Source: Phoenix dactylifera
Taxonomy: Eukaryota > Streptophyta > Magnoliopsida > Arecales > Arecaceae
DNA: 64,000 nucleotides
Reading direction: 5' to 3'
Assembly (NCBI RefSeq): GCF_009389715.1
Contig: NW_024067847.1
Location: forward strand, 1 to 64,000
Shown: piece by piece, positions 1 to 11,397 of the stretch
How positions within the stretch are numbered: position 1 is the stretch's first letter
Layout: every line of letters starts with the position of its first letter
Notes under the pieces: generated by a model
What the model was told of the DNA's origin: nothing
Databases searched by the model: none
The model's input: only the letters and a program-made list of their open reading frames with translations
Program-made: the position numbers and the translations under genes

Positions 1-259
1 GCAAAAATATAATCTTTTTTGACGATCTGGATCCATTAGATCTTTTTTTTCTTTGCATAAATTTGTCGATGTTTTTTAATGTACCTGATTCGCAAGATGC
101 TTGGTGTAAAGGTTGCATTTTTCATAGATTTGTTTGGTTTTTCAGAGATCAAATTAGTAGAGATGATATCAAAGTCTTTGCAGCAGTATCAAAGCCAGGA
201 GGGGAGTTTCCGAATGTGTGCCGTTGGTGCGAGAGCGTGTCTTCGATTATTGCTCCAAG

Positions 260-2977
260 GTTGGTGGGTTAGATGCTGTTGCAACTTTAATTTTGTTTAA
301 AGTTGTCGGCTTTTAGCTTTGAAGCTCTGAATTGTGCTGAATGCTTTCATGTATTTTGGAATTGTCGCTTATACTCGAATAGTGGCAGGTATTAGCTTTG
401 TTTTTTTTTCATATATGTTCTAACGCTATGCTGATTAATTGTTTATAGTGTTTGGTGACGTGTTGTAATTACATTGATTACGTTGGCAGTTGGCTAGTAT
501 AGGCGCTCAGGTTATTGTATCTAGGACTTGGAGGCGTCAATTGGATAATCATCAGACTAGCTTCCTTTAGAAGTACCATAGATCGGTTTCCTGGGTTCCA
601 TTATTTTGTTTTGCTTGGTTTTGTATCATGTTTACCTTACTTTCCTCTCCATTCTTTTTGTGAGATCTTTTTATTAGTATTCTTGCATAAGGTATACAAC
701 TTGACATCATGTTTTGACTTGCCTCTGACTTCCAGGAAAAAAACAGTAATTCAGTGAGTATGCTCAGCAGTGATTTCTAACATATCCTTTTCATGCTTTG
801 TTCATGCAGCATTTTTTTTAATTTTTATTTCATACATTTTTTTTCTCTTATAAGATCTTTTGCATTCCTTTCTGGCTGCTGAGCTAAATACTCTATTCAA
901 TCAGTAGGGATAAATTTCTGTTTCACAAAATTTTCTAATGATGTTTAATGACCATGTCCTTGCTCATTAGACTACCCTATTAACCCACATTGCTTTCATG
1001 AAGCTCTTGCAGCATGCAACTAAAATTGGAGTTCTTCACATTGGTAATATGAAATCCCTGTTGATTCTTTGTGATGACCAACTGTATCACTATTTTACTG
1101 AGAAAGAATCATCTCAATTCCTTCTTCAGAAAATTATAGAGACTTTATTTATTTTAATTACTTAGGTTGATAAATAACATGCGTGAATTGAAACAGTCCA
1201 CTTGAATTTAAACTTCAGACCAATTTCATGTGATTGCATAAACAAAATCGACAACATTATTATGTATTTGAGGGTACCAGGATTTTTTGAATGTCCATAC
1301 TAGTTCATGTTGGACTAGGTTTCACCAAAGATTTCAATGCCTCTAGACTGTATGAAATGGGTCAGTCACTTTTCTTGTTTCGACATTGGGACCTATGGTA
1401 CTCCAAATATTAAGAGTTTATTATTGCTTTTAAAAAGGTACCTTTTGTGACTTTTAAAGCAAAAAAAAGCACATTATTAAACAAATAGGTGTTTGGTGAC
1501 ATCATCTAAAAACTGCTCCAAGATGAAAAAAAGCAAAAGAGCGGTCTTGGGAGAAGCTGTAAATCGTAGCTCCGAGCCTCTCTTTTCTAAAGTAGACACA
1601 ACACTAAACATGCCTTAAGCATGATCAAAGGTTTCAGGGGTCATAACTTATGAGCTGGGAGTTCATTAAGCCAGTTATATGCAATTTTGGGCTGCCCTCA
1701 TGCGGCACATCTTGGAGTTCATTAAGACAGTTATATGCCATTTTTTAGGTAATAAACATGAATTAATCGTTTCAGTTAAGTCTTGGTTCCTTTCTTCTCT
1801 TTAAATCAATGTTTTAGTTTAAGGGTTTACAAATTTAAATGGTTGTGTCCTATGTATTGTATGGGCGAAGCCATTTCCTAGATATTTAAGATGAGTGAAT
1901 GGTTTTCTTTTAGTCTTGGTTCCTCTCTTCCCTTTTGAGTGACTGTAGCTGTGGCCTATATCTTTGTATACAACAAATAATCCTATCATAGTTCTATCTA
2001 GGCAAACTGGAGTAAGTGAGTAAAAATTTGCCTTTTTTTTATATATAAATTCCCCGTTAACTCCCCTTAAAATGCCTTCAGTCCTGGAACAAAAATGGCT
2101 GCGGAAGGAAAAAGTGGGTAAAAGGATTTGCTCCGATGAATCCCCATACCAAACAGGGTCCAGTTGTACTATGCATATTTATTAATTCTAGGAATGGTCT
2201 GCAAAGTTCATGGCGTTAGAGAAATTAATCAGTACTAAGTTGATGAGATGGGCTGCACGAAGTCCAGTGCCAAATTGTAGGATGCACAAGTTCCAATTGG
2301 CTCCTTAGGCAGCTTTGCTTTGTGGCAATTAATTATATACATGATTCTTCATGTAAAAGTTGCCCTTTGCTATTTCTTTTCTTTGTGAATCTTTTTCTTT
2401 TTTACCTTTAATCAACATTTGCAAGGACATATATGGAGATAAATTCTATAGTAGAGTTGTGAATTGTTTTAAATTTTAGATGTTTTTGGGTACAAGAAAT
2501 TTGTTACTTACCGCAAGTATATCAAAGCAGCTTGAGATTATATCAGTCTTTGCATTTCGCAGAGGTCCAAGGATATTTGTCTATTGGTATTTGCATATGG
2601 TAATGAATAGGTTAACTATAGCTTTGCATAATTTAGATTTTATATTAGAAATGCCTGGCATGTTTTTAAGAAATTAATCAGTTATAGGTATATCTCCAGT
2701 TGTGAGGCATTCAAACTTTCGTTTTGGAAATAGGACACAAGTTTGGCTTCAAAAAATGAGTTTCCTTAGTGACCGTGCATTTACCTGATTCTCTTTAAAA
2801 TTATGATGAGCATGTTTTCTTGTATTTCTCCACTGATATAGACTTGCATATCGGTATTTTTTTACTTGTTATTTCTATCAAAATGCTTCTTATTCTTGAA
2901 TATTGTGTTTTCCATTTTTTTTTCTCTGCTCTCTCTTGTACCCTTTATTGTGACAATGTCACTGTTTGTGATGTCAG
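260..2977 (+). other. Long intron of the EF1B-like gene
   Basis: This 2.7-kb AT-rich stretch lies between two exons that join in phase. It starts GTTGGTGG and ends TGTCAG. I see no conserved coding sequence in it. Around 1430-1640 there is a low-similarity, repeat-like segment with AAGC-rich ends, but its borders could not be defined. Confidence 0.6.
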
Positions 2978-3319
2978 AATTCCTGGTGAAGCTGTTGGAG
3001 TCAAAATCGCAGGCCAAGCTGCACCCTCAGCTGCTTGCCCTGCACAGAGGCTGCAAAGGTATTTCCCTCCTATTTTATTCATTTCCTATCTCTTGTTTCT
3101 TAAGTAGGTGTGTGGATGTGGAGATGAATGTTTGTTCTGATATTCTTCTTTCTTTTCTTCAATTTTTTCCCGCTTCAAATGTCACGGAGAATCATATAAA
3201 CATATGTTATTATTTGCTTTCTACAGAGACAAGTCATTGCTGTCTTGATACCAAGAGTTCCAAGTTGTGCATCTGAATTATCATCTTGAATTTAATACTG
3301 GTCTAAAATGTTCCAAATG

Positions 3320-3890
3320 GTTCAGCAACAGCAATATTTTGTTACAATGGCCCCCCCCACCAAACCATTTTATACCATTACAATGGTTATATGACCATTA
3401 TTTGACAAAAAGTATCCAGATTGAGATAATTTGGGCTTAAAACAATAACAGTTAGAACAACTGTTATCTGCCATTACAAAGAGGATTATTTATCAAGTAA
3501 GGGCAATAACATAGTTATTTGCTCCACAACACTTTTGACAATTATTTTTTTTCAGTTATAACTACTGATGTCTGCCAGAACAACATAAAGTAATGGTTGA
3601 TAAAGGAAATAATAGTGGTTATTTTGCTCGACAATCAACTCTTGAAGAAGGAAACATATTTGTCTGTTTAACTGAATATTTCCAACCTTAAAAAGATTTG
3701 AATTTAAAAAATGTTATTTTATTTAATGAACAGTTAAAGAATTGAATAACAACCATTATTTCTGTTACATAATAGCCACTATTACAATAGTCATATAACA
3801 GCTCTTGTTTGAAGTATCATTTTTTTTTACATATAATGGTAAAGACCCCTCTGAAACATTATAATGGCCATTATTTTAAACCATGTGGGT
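3320..3890. repeat. MITE-like segment rich in CCATTA/TAATGG motifs inside an EF1B intron
   Basis: The segment has repeated CCATTA and TAATGG words on both strands, begins near TTACAATGGCC and ends near GGCCATTATTTTAA, so its ends are roughly inverted. Similar words recur at 53090-53260 (CCATTGTAATGGCTAATAATGG). This suggests a dispersed inverted-repeat element. No target duplication was identified, so the borders are approximate. Confidence 0.35.
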
Positions 3891-4782
3891 TCATTCACTC
3901 TTTAACATCCAGAGTGGTGAGTTGGGTGCCTCAATGGCTTATATTACAATCTACTCATCAAACTACAGCTTTCTTTGCATTGGTTTGTTTCATCTTCTTA
4001 TACCTAATGTTTTTCACTGTGGAATATTGGCCCTTTTAGTCATTCTACCAGTCAGCTTAATATATCGTGCTTACGTTGTAAATGCCTCACCTTTCAATCT
4101 TCAACTGAAAAAATGTTTCATTTGCTCTGTGAAGACCTCAGAGAATGATGATGATCTAGATCTCTTCGGTGATGAGACAGAGGAGGAGAAGAAGGCTGCT
4201 GAGGAGCGGGAGGCGGCTGTTAAAGCCTCGTCCAAGAAGAAAGAAAGTAAGCTCTTCTGAGCTTGGTATCATCAAGGAAGACGAGTCACTTAAATATTCA
4301 ACTTTTTTTTTCAGCCATATTATGTTATAGTATTTACTATCATGATTATCATAAGTTGCTAAGTAAAATTGGCTAAGCTGCTCATTTGATTTTTGTCCTC
4401 AGGTGGAAAGTCATCTGTCCTTCTGGATATCAAACCTTGGATGATGAAACTGACATGAAGAAGCTGGAGGAGGCTGTTCGCAGCATTGAGATGCCAGGCC
4501 TCTTTTGGGGAGCATGTGAGTCTAATTTTCTTGTTAACATTTTTAGTAGTATCATGCTTTGTGCCTTTACTTTTTTAAAAAAACTATAAACTGACCGTTG
4601 GTACTAATTAATTGCAGCAAAGCTTGTGCCTGTGGGCTATGGTATTAAGAAGCTGCAGATCATGTTGACCATTGTAGATGACCTTGTATCAATTGATGAC
4701 CTTATCGAGGAGCGTCTCACGGTCCGAGCCTTGTAATGAATTTGTTCAGAGCTGTGACATTGTGGCCTTCAACAAAATCTAG

Positions 4783-5949
4783 GCGTGTCTCAACCATTTA
4801 ATTCGGGGCGAAGTAAGGTTATTAGATTGTTATGTTCTCAGGGTAATAAGACCTTGTAGTGTCGTTTGGTTCTTTTTTGAGGCTTGCTTTGAAAAATATT
4901 ATGAGATGTCTGTCTAAGCCTCAAGGGGCTTAGCAGAGACTTCATTTGAAAGGACATTTTGGCTCTGTTTATTTTATTCTATTTTACGAGCTTCGGAAAC
5001 TCTGTGTTATAGTTGATGAAATTTCACCTCAGCAAAATCCTAGAATATCTTGGTGGTTCATTTTTTTTTCACTGCAGCAGATAGAAACCGATAACTCGGT
5101 TAATCTCAATAGTCAATATCGGGCACTGACTGAGATAGTAAGATATCAAGGTTTTAGAAACCCTGCCAAGCACTTGGATTGGGGTTGGGGGTATTCAATT
5201 TGGATTTCAGGTCCAAGAGGTAATGGGAATATAGGGTATCTGATGAAAATTAGCCTCTCCTAGTCTCAACAAATATAGTGGTGCAAGTGATGCCATCTGT
5301 GCTAGCATTCCATACAACTATAAACAATCAATGTTGAATTATATGGAGATAATTGATCCTATAACTGATGATAAGAGTGGCAACTACTTCTGTGTCTGGA
5401 GTTAAACAAATCAAAAATACTTAATTCTCATTTGAGCAAAAACAATATTCAGGAGAGCCGGACAGGATGATTGCAACTCGAATGAATGATTTATCTTCTT
5501 TTCGTAATGTCAACCCATTGGATCATGCAATGGCCATTTCAAGATCTATAAAGGTGGATGAAAAAAAAATTGGAGTACTTTGAGAAGAGAAAGATCATTC
5601 ATTCTTTCGTACAGAAGATACAACCCAAACCCAGTAGGATAAAAATTTTATAGCAGTTCTGCTGTCAAAGATCCAAAAACAGGTAGGTAGCTCAAGGCGA
5701 GAAGGGAATCGTTGCCGGCGGCCTACCAAGAGGCCAGAGAAGGCAGCATTGACCTGAGGAGAGGAGTTGGGAGGAGAAGCGGAGGAAAGGAATCTATATA
5801 TGTATTCATTCTCATCAGATGCTCTGTGGGCATTCATAAATTAATAAAGCAGTCAAAATTAATACTAGGCTAGTCATATAATCCTAGAGAAAAGATCTTC
5901 TAAACAATCAAAAAAGATCAAAGATAATTCAAAGTCTATAAATATATAC
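4783..5949. other. Intergenic, between EF1B pseudogene and PPR gene
   Basis: This holds the expected 3' untranslated region of the EF1B-like gene and the downstream flank of the minus-strand PPR gene. A GC-richer patch at 5690-5780 gives an 80-residue reading frame on the minus strand, which matches no family I recognise. Nothing else could be supported. Confidence 0.5.
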
Positions 5950-7314
5950 CTACACTTCTCCCTCCCAGTTCTGCACAAACTTTTCACAGGTTAACTCATT
6001 TAAAAGCTCTTTCCCACTCCCACGGCTCCCACAGACAGCCTCAACCAAAACACACCATCCTTCCCCATCCAACCCCACCTTCCTCTTCCCCATCTCCTCC
6101 AAAACAAAACAAACATCCTCCACCCTCCCACCCTCGCAGAGCCCCATTACCAAGCACCTGAAGCTCTGCGCCCTCGGGCAATGCCTGCTCGCCAGCATCG
6201 CGCTTAGAACTCGCAGCGCCTTCTCGAACTCCTTCACCCTACAAAACCCATCAAGCATCATCCGATACGTCGCCGCACCGGGCTCGCATCCTTTCATCTG
6301 CATGTCCACCAATACCTTATAAGCCTCATCGACTCTCCCTTCGACACACAAGTAGCCGATCGAAATGTTATAGATCGCAACGTCCGGTTTGATCTTCCTC
6401 CTCTTCATCTCGGCGAGCAACTCTTCTACTCCTTGGAAATCTCCTCTCCTTGTGCGATCGCTCATCAAAACCCCATAATTCACGACCTTAGTCTTGCAAC
6501 CCTGGTACTCCATGTCGAGCATCATCTTCTTCGCAGCATCATACTTCCCCTCCAAGCACAATCCTTCCATGAGCAATGCATAGGTGACCGCATTCGCGTG
6601 CATCCCCTTCTCACTCATCTCCTCTTTCAATCTCAAACCCATGTTCACGTCCCCATACCTGGTCAGAAACCCAATGAGTATATTGTAAGTGACAACCGAC
6701 GGTCTCACCCCTCTCTTGACCATTTCGTCGAACACTCGACGGGCTTCTTGGAGTCCATCCTTTTCGCAGCAGCTACCCTTGAGAATTATGTTGTAAGAGA
6801 CGGTATTCGGGCATACGTAGAAGTGGGAGCACCGGTCGAGCAATCCCCGGGCATCTTCGAGGCGGTCATTATCGACGAGGGAATTGAGAAGGAAATTGAA
6901 GGTCTGGAGGGAGGGGGCGGAGGGGCAGTTGAAGGAGGGGAGGTCTAGGAAGAGGCGGAGGGCTCGGTCGGGGAGGCGGGCTCTACCGAAATGGTGGATG
7001 AGGGAGTTGAAGAGGGGTTCTTTGCAGGGGATTTGTTGGGATCGGAGGAAATGGAGGAGGGAGTCGAGGTGGGAGAAGAGGCGGGCGCGGGCGAGGCGGT
7101 AGACGAGGGCGGCGCAGGCCGGGTAGTCGTGGAAGCGGGGGGAGGCGGAGAGGAGGTGGCGGAGGGCGGCGGCGGGGTCGGAGATGGATTTGAGCTCGGC
7201 GAGGAAGGGGATGGCGGCCTTTCGAGGTCGACGTCGTTCTGGGGTTCGAGGGCGACGGGAGGACGAGGAGCCGCGGTGTTTGGCTCGCAGCGCTTTCTTT
7301 GCCCTAGCAAGCAT
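5950..7314 (-). CDS. Pentatricopeptide repeat protein, At1g07740-like, probably mitochondrial
   Basis: This is a single-exon, 454-residue P-class PPR protein. Such proteins bind organellar RNA and influence its processing, stability or translation. The first about 35 residues (MLARAKKALRAKHRG...) are rich in Arg, Lys and Ser without acids, as in a mitochondrial presequence. From about residue 60 to 430 there are tandem 35-residue repeats with the usual signatures: PNTVSYNIILKG, RPSVVTYNILIGFL, HANAVTYALLMEGL, KPDVAIYNISIGYL, EPGAATYRMMLDGFCR. The stretch DMQMKGCEPGAATYRMMLDG and the later AMLASRHCP closely resemble what I recall of Arabidopsis At1g07740, which has almost the same length. G+C is very high in the first 400 bases and falls towards the 3' end. 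The frame is undamaged. The exact RNA target cannot be read from the sequence. Confidence 0.9.
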   Translation of the reverse strand: MLARAKKALRAKHRGSSSSRRPRTPERRRPRKAAIPFLAELKSISDPAAALRHLLSASPRFHDYPACAALVYRLARARLFSHLDSLLHFLRSQQIPCKEPLFNSLIHHFGRARLPDRALRLFLDLPSFNCPSAPSLQTFNFLLNSLVDNDRLEDARGLLDRCSHFYVCPNTVSYNIILKGSCCEKDGLQEARRVFDEMVKRGVRPSVVTYNILIGFLTRYGDVNMGLRLKEEMSEKGMHANAVTYALLMEGLCLEGKYDAAKKMMLDMEYQGCKTKVVNYGVLMSDRTRRGDFQGVEELLAEMKRRKIKPDVAIYNISIGYLCVEGRVDEAYKVLVDMQMKGCEPGAATYRMMLDGFCRVKEFEKALRVLSAMLASRHCPRAQSFRCLVMGLCEGGRVEDVCFVLEEMGKRKVGLDGEGWCVLVEAVCGSRGSGKELLNELTCEKFVQNWEGEV

Positions 7315-8009
7315 CTTTACCGCACCACGACGTGGCAGAAAGGGATCTAGTTAGTAAAAACTCCTAAATCAAGATTCGATGGCAAATAGGAAAGATTCTT
7401 GGTCTTATATTCTTCTATCTACTTGATTCCGATTATTTGTCAATCCAAAATGGGCATACACACTAGATGATCTGCAACATCTGTCTACATCCAAAAACTC
7501 CTCACTTTAAACTAGAAAAAAACTTTTTCATTCACCCCAGTGCCAAGATCATGATTTTAAATGATAACTAGCATACAACCCATGCAATGAGCTTATTTGA
7601 TTTTCTTAATATTACGGTCTGGATCATTTGATCGAGTATGCCAGAAAAAGTATGCTCATCCTTTGTTAATGTACCATCATATTGTTAATCCCTTATCTGC
7701 TGGATTACTCTCTTGTGAACCAATCCCCATGCAACCTGTTGGGTGCTTCGATAGAGAATTGGAATGCCTGGATACCTTTTTTTCGTGAATACAAGAACTA
7801 CATGGTGGATAAAGAACTTTGTATAAGTTGAGCCTTCATTTTAGATTTATATTAGCATATAACCAGCGCAATGCATGGGTACCTTTTTTTCTGAGAAAAT
7901 ATGCCATCTCTAAAATATTAATTATCTGCTACTTAGAAAATAATATATTTTCAATATATACACTATTTTTAATTATTTTTATTTATTTTTAATAAACTAT
8001 ATTCTTAAA
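7315..8009. other. Upstream flank of the PPR gene, no gene seen
   Basis: AT-rich flank between the PPR start and the truncated left LTR of the Gypsy element. It should contain the PPR promoter, but I see no clear TATA box or other motif that I would defend. Confidence 0.4.
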
Positions 8010-9158
8010 ATAATCATGATTAAATTTTAATAAAAATACAATTTTAGATATTAGGTTCTAAAGGAGAATCTCAAGATTAGTTTAATTTGTCTACTCATTG
8101 TTCATACAAGGTAAGTAATATTTTGTCTTTTCTAGATTTTTTATTCATATAATATTATTTTTATATTAAATAAATAGTTAATCAATTTATATATGATTTA
8201 TGAATTTTATAAGATTTTCTTTTGAATGGAAAATAGATATGCAATTTTGAAGTAATATTTTTTGAATTATTTATATTATTTAATGATCTTATATCGTATA
8301 TAAATGTTTTGATTGGGTTATGGTTTATATGTTATTCTATAAAAAGAAATATGATATGTATCAGATTTGAACTCTCAGCTTAACTATATTCTTGATCCTA
8401 CCAATTGAAAGTTATGCATTGGCTCTCTGACTATTCTTGAGCTCATTGTTTAGCTGCACCATAGGGTATAAATATGGTATTTTGACCCACACTGTAGGAT
8501 ATATGTTCAGTATTCTGGTCCACTCTATAAGATATAAGTACTGTTTTGTTACTGTTTCTGGCCCAACCATATGATATAAGCATGATTATAATTAAAGGAT
8601 GTTGAGTTGAATGTGATTTGTTTCGAATTAGATTTATGTTTATGCATATGAATATATGAAAATATTAGTTTTACTAGATTTATGCTTGAAACAAAATTGA
8701 TCATATCTTCACACCGATTCATTGTAATTTATATTCGACCATTATATTTTATGTTATTGCATGAAATATCTAGTTAAGATATCCATTACTAACTGGGCTA
8801 TCGAGCTCATTATTCCTTCTTTTATTTACATATGCAGATACTTAGTTCTACATATGGATTCTACTATAGGAGTGTGACTAGAAGCAAGATTCGGCAATAT
8901 ATATATAGTTTAGATTTATTATTATTATAATTTTATAGAGTTATTATTTGAGATTTAATTGATGTAAGACTTTTAAATTTTATTTATCAGTTGGATTTGT
9001 TAATTAAATACATTATATCCGTTAGTTATCTAAATTATCTTTATTGCGATGCATTTAATATCATGTTGGAATGCTTTGTAAACTTGCGAAGAGAGTTTTC
9101 TATAAGTATGCGGTGGTTGTCGTAATTTTGCTTACAATTTTAGGTTGGGCGCATGACA
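8010..9158 (+). repeat. 5' LTR (5'-truncated) of the Gypsy element
   Basis: Homologous, with many substitutions and small indels, to about 14910-16060. Shared words include CAATTTTGAAGTAATATTTTTT and AAAAAGAAATATGATATGTATCA. It begins abruptly at the TTCTTAAAAT word rather than with TG, so the first part of the LTR is missing. It ends CATGACA. Confidence 0.7.
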
Positions 9159-9829
9159 ATTAATATGATATCATAGCATAAGTGAATAAATCATAAGTCA
9201 TAGAATCGGACATATGATGAGTGTTGGTGGGTAGACACTAGGGACATTGTGACGTTAGTTTATGATGATTGTGAATTAATTGATAAGTTTATTAAAAGTA
9301 TGCTGCTGTATAAAGGATATAGATTAAGATGCCTCTACGTCGGATGAAAAGGATGATAAAAAATATTGCTAGAGGGACATCAAACCGGCAGGTTGGTGGT
9401 ATTGCTCAGCAAGTTGGCAGAACTTCTCAATAGGAGAGAGTCGTTTCTACTAGAAGCCATCAGACAGAGCAACTAAAACCTAATATAATTAGTTAGATTA
9501 ATGCAAATATACAGCAATTACAATAACAATTGTTCCAACAGCAGCAAATGCAACAATAGAGACAAACATAGCCACAACAAGGACGTGGAGAGTAGTAGGA
9601 GCAACGAAGTAACATTGCAGTGTTTAAGAAATTAACTCCACCAGCTTTCAAGAGGACTACATAACCTTTGAAAGCTGAAAATTGGCTTATGGAGATGGAG
9701 AAAACGTTTGTTGTTCAGAGAAAACGTGATGTTGAAAAATCCTTTATGTATCATACATGTTAAAGGGTGGGATATTTAACTAGTGGTGGATGCTAGAACA
9801 TAAATATGAACAAGATAGAAAATGACTTA

Positions 9830-11394
9830 GGCCCTGTTTGGAGGAGCTGTTGGCAGTAGAGCTGTTAGAAGTAGAGCTGTTGGAAGTAGAGCTGTCTGAA
9901 GTAGAGCTGTTATAAAAAGCTGTTTGCTGTTTGGTAACTACATTCGTAAAGTGCTGTGGTACTTTGTTTTGTGTTTGGTAAACAAACTGAGAAAGTACTT
10001 TTGTATGACAAAATTACCATAAAGAACATTGCATAGTATTATACAACAAAACATAATAAAATATAACATAAATTAATACATAAATATACGATATAGTATA
10101 ATATTATTGTAATATAAAATAATATTATGTTAATATAGCATAATAGTAATATAATTATTAGAGTAAATTAATATTTGGTAATATAACATAATATTAAATT
10201 ATTTAACATAACATATTAATGTATTATGATATAATGTAATATATATTATATTTATAGTATAATACAATAATAAAAGTATAAAATATTATAATTGTTAGTA
10301 TAAATTAATTTCTCATAATATAACATAATATTAAATTATTTAAAATAACATATTAATGTATTATAATGTAATGTAATATAATACAATATTTATAGTATAA
10401 TACAATAATAAAGGTATAAAATATTATAATTATTATTATAAATTAATTTTTCATAATATAACATAATATTAAATTATTTAAAATAACATATTAATGTATT
10501 ATAATGTAATGTAATATAATATAATATTTATAGTATAATACAATAATAAAGTTATAAAATATTATAATTATTAGTATAAATTAATTTTTCATAATATAAC
10601 ATAATATTAAATTATTTAACATAACATATTAATGTATTATGATATAATATAATATGATATTATATTTATAGTATAATACAAAAATAAAGGTATAAAATAT
10701 TATAATTATTAGTATAAATTAATTTTTCATAATATAACATAATACTAAATTATTTAACATAGCATATTAATATATTATGATATAATATAATATGATATTA
10801 TATTTATAGTATAACATAAAAATAAAGGTATAAAATATTATAATTATTAGTATAAAATAATTTTTATAATAATTTCCCATAATTTTTCATAAAATAATTT
10901 TCCGCGGTCCAGGGGCCCTTCTTCGTGGTCCACGCTCGAGGAGGACCTCAGCGTGGGCCGCGAGGTATCAATAAAAAAAAACAATAGATTGATTTTGGAA
11001 GGTATCGAAAAGGATTAAAATTTTTTTCTTCTAAAATGTGGTTCAAGAGATGCATACAAAAATTGAAAAGAAAAATACCTTTTCTTACGGAAGGGAGTCT
11101 GACGGCTAGGGTTCTTGGCTCCAGCAGATTTTTAGGTTTATAAAGGGACAACTATGTAATTATGTTATTTTAATATGGGCATTTTTGTCAAAAATACAGC
11201 TTTCCGAAAAAGCTAAAACAGCTTCCTCCCAAAAGCTCCAAATTGGAGCTTCCTCCCAAAAGCTGTTTTCAGCTTCCCGCAAAAGCTGAAACAGCTTTTT
11301 GAAAAATTTACCAAACACAGTTTTTCATCTAAAAGTACTTTTGGAGGGCCAGAAAGTGCTTTCTGGCCCTACAAAAGCTCCCCCAAACAGGGCC
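9830..11394. mobile_element. PIF/Harbinger-type (Tourist-like) non-autonomous element, copy 1
   Basis: The element starts GGCCCTGTTTGGAGGAGCTG and ends AGCTCCCCCAAACAGGGCC, a near-perfect terminal inverted repeat. TTA flanks both ends (9827-9829 and 11395-11397), the 3-bp target duplication of the PIF/Harbinger superfamily. The left subterminal region repeats GTAGAGCTGTTGGAA several times. The right one contains AGCTCCAAATTGGAGCT, a short hairpin. The core is very AT-rich and made largely of a tandem repeat of about 137 bp. There is no transposase. Length is 1565 bp. Confidence 0.85.
10178..10860. repeat. Tandem repeat of about 137 bp inside Harbinger-type copy 1
   Basis: The word TAATATAACATAATATTAAATTATTTA recurs near 10178, 10314, 10454, 10590 and 10727, giving about five units of roughly 137 bp that also share TATTTATAGTATAATACA and GGTATAAAATATTATAATTA. 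The companion element at 11398-12957 carries only about two such units (near 11718 and 11850). Confidence 0.8.
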
Positions 11395-11397
11395 TTA

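Larger units (their letters stand above)
146..4782 (+). pseudogene. Elongation factor 1B beta/delta-type subunit (eEF1A guanine exchange factor), frame-broken, 5' exon outside window
   Basis: The family recharges eEF1A with GTP during translation. Conserved exons are visible: 146-259 (DDIKVFAAVSKPGGEFPN), 2978-3058 (IPGEAVGVKIAGQAAPS), about 4142-4246 (acidic DDDLDLFGDETEEEKKAAEE linker), 4403-4515 (ending in MPGLFWGA) and 4618-4782 (KLVPVGYGIKKL then TIVDDLVSIDDLIEE). Exon 1, with the usual start, lies left of position 1. Splice sites are GT/AG and exon 2 joins exon 3 in phase. The frame is broken three times. The exon 3/exon 4 phases do not match at either nearby acceptor (4135 or 4142). 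One G is missing after TGG at 4440, giving TGA at 4456-4458. One extra C near 4724-4725 gives TAA at 4734-4736, although the family's C-terminal frame runs on to TAG at 4780-4782. Retained introns make it a duplicated, not processed, copy. The alternative is assembly indels, but the other genes here carry none. Confidence 0.85.

Noticed and set aside
1-145. Start of an EF1B reading frame at 63
   Set aside because: The frame before 146 has no EF1B similarity and ends at a TTTTTCAG acceptor, so it is intron. The true first exon is outside the window.
5595-5837. 80-codon minus-strand frame downstream of the PPR gene
   Set aside because: No recognisable domain. It may be untranslated sequence or a gene fragment, and there is not enough to call a gene.
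6433-7350. Open frames on the plus strand and in another minus frame over the PPR gene
   Set aside because: Shadows of the GC-rich PPR coding frame, which alone shows PPR motifs.
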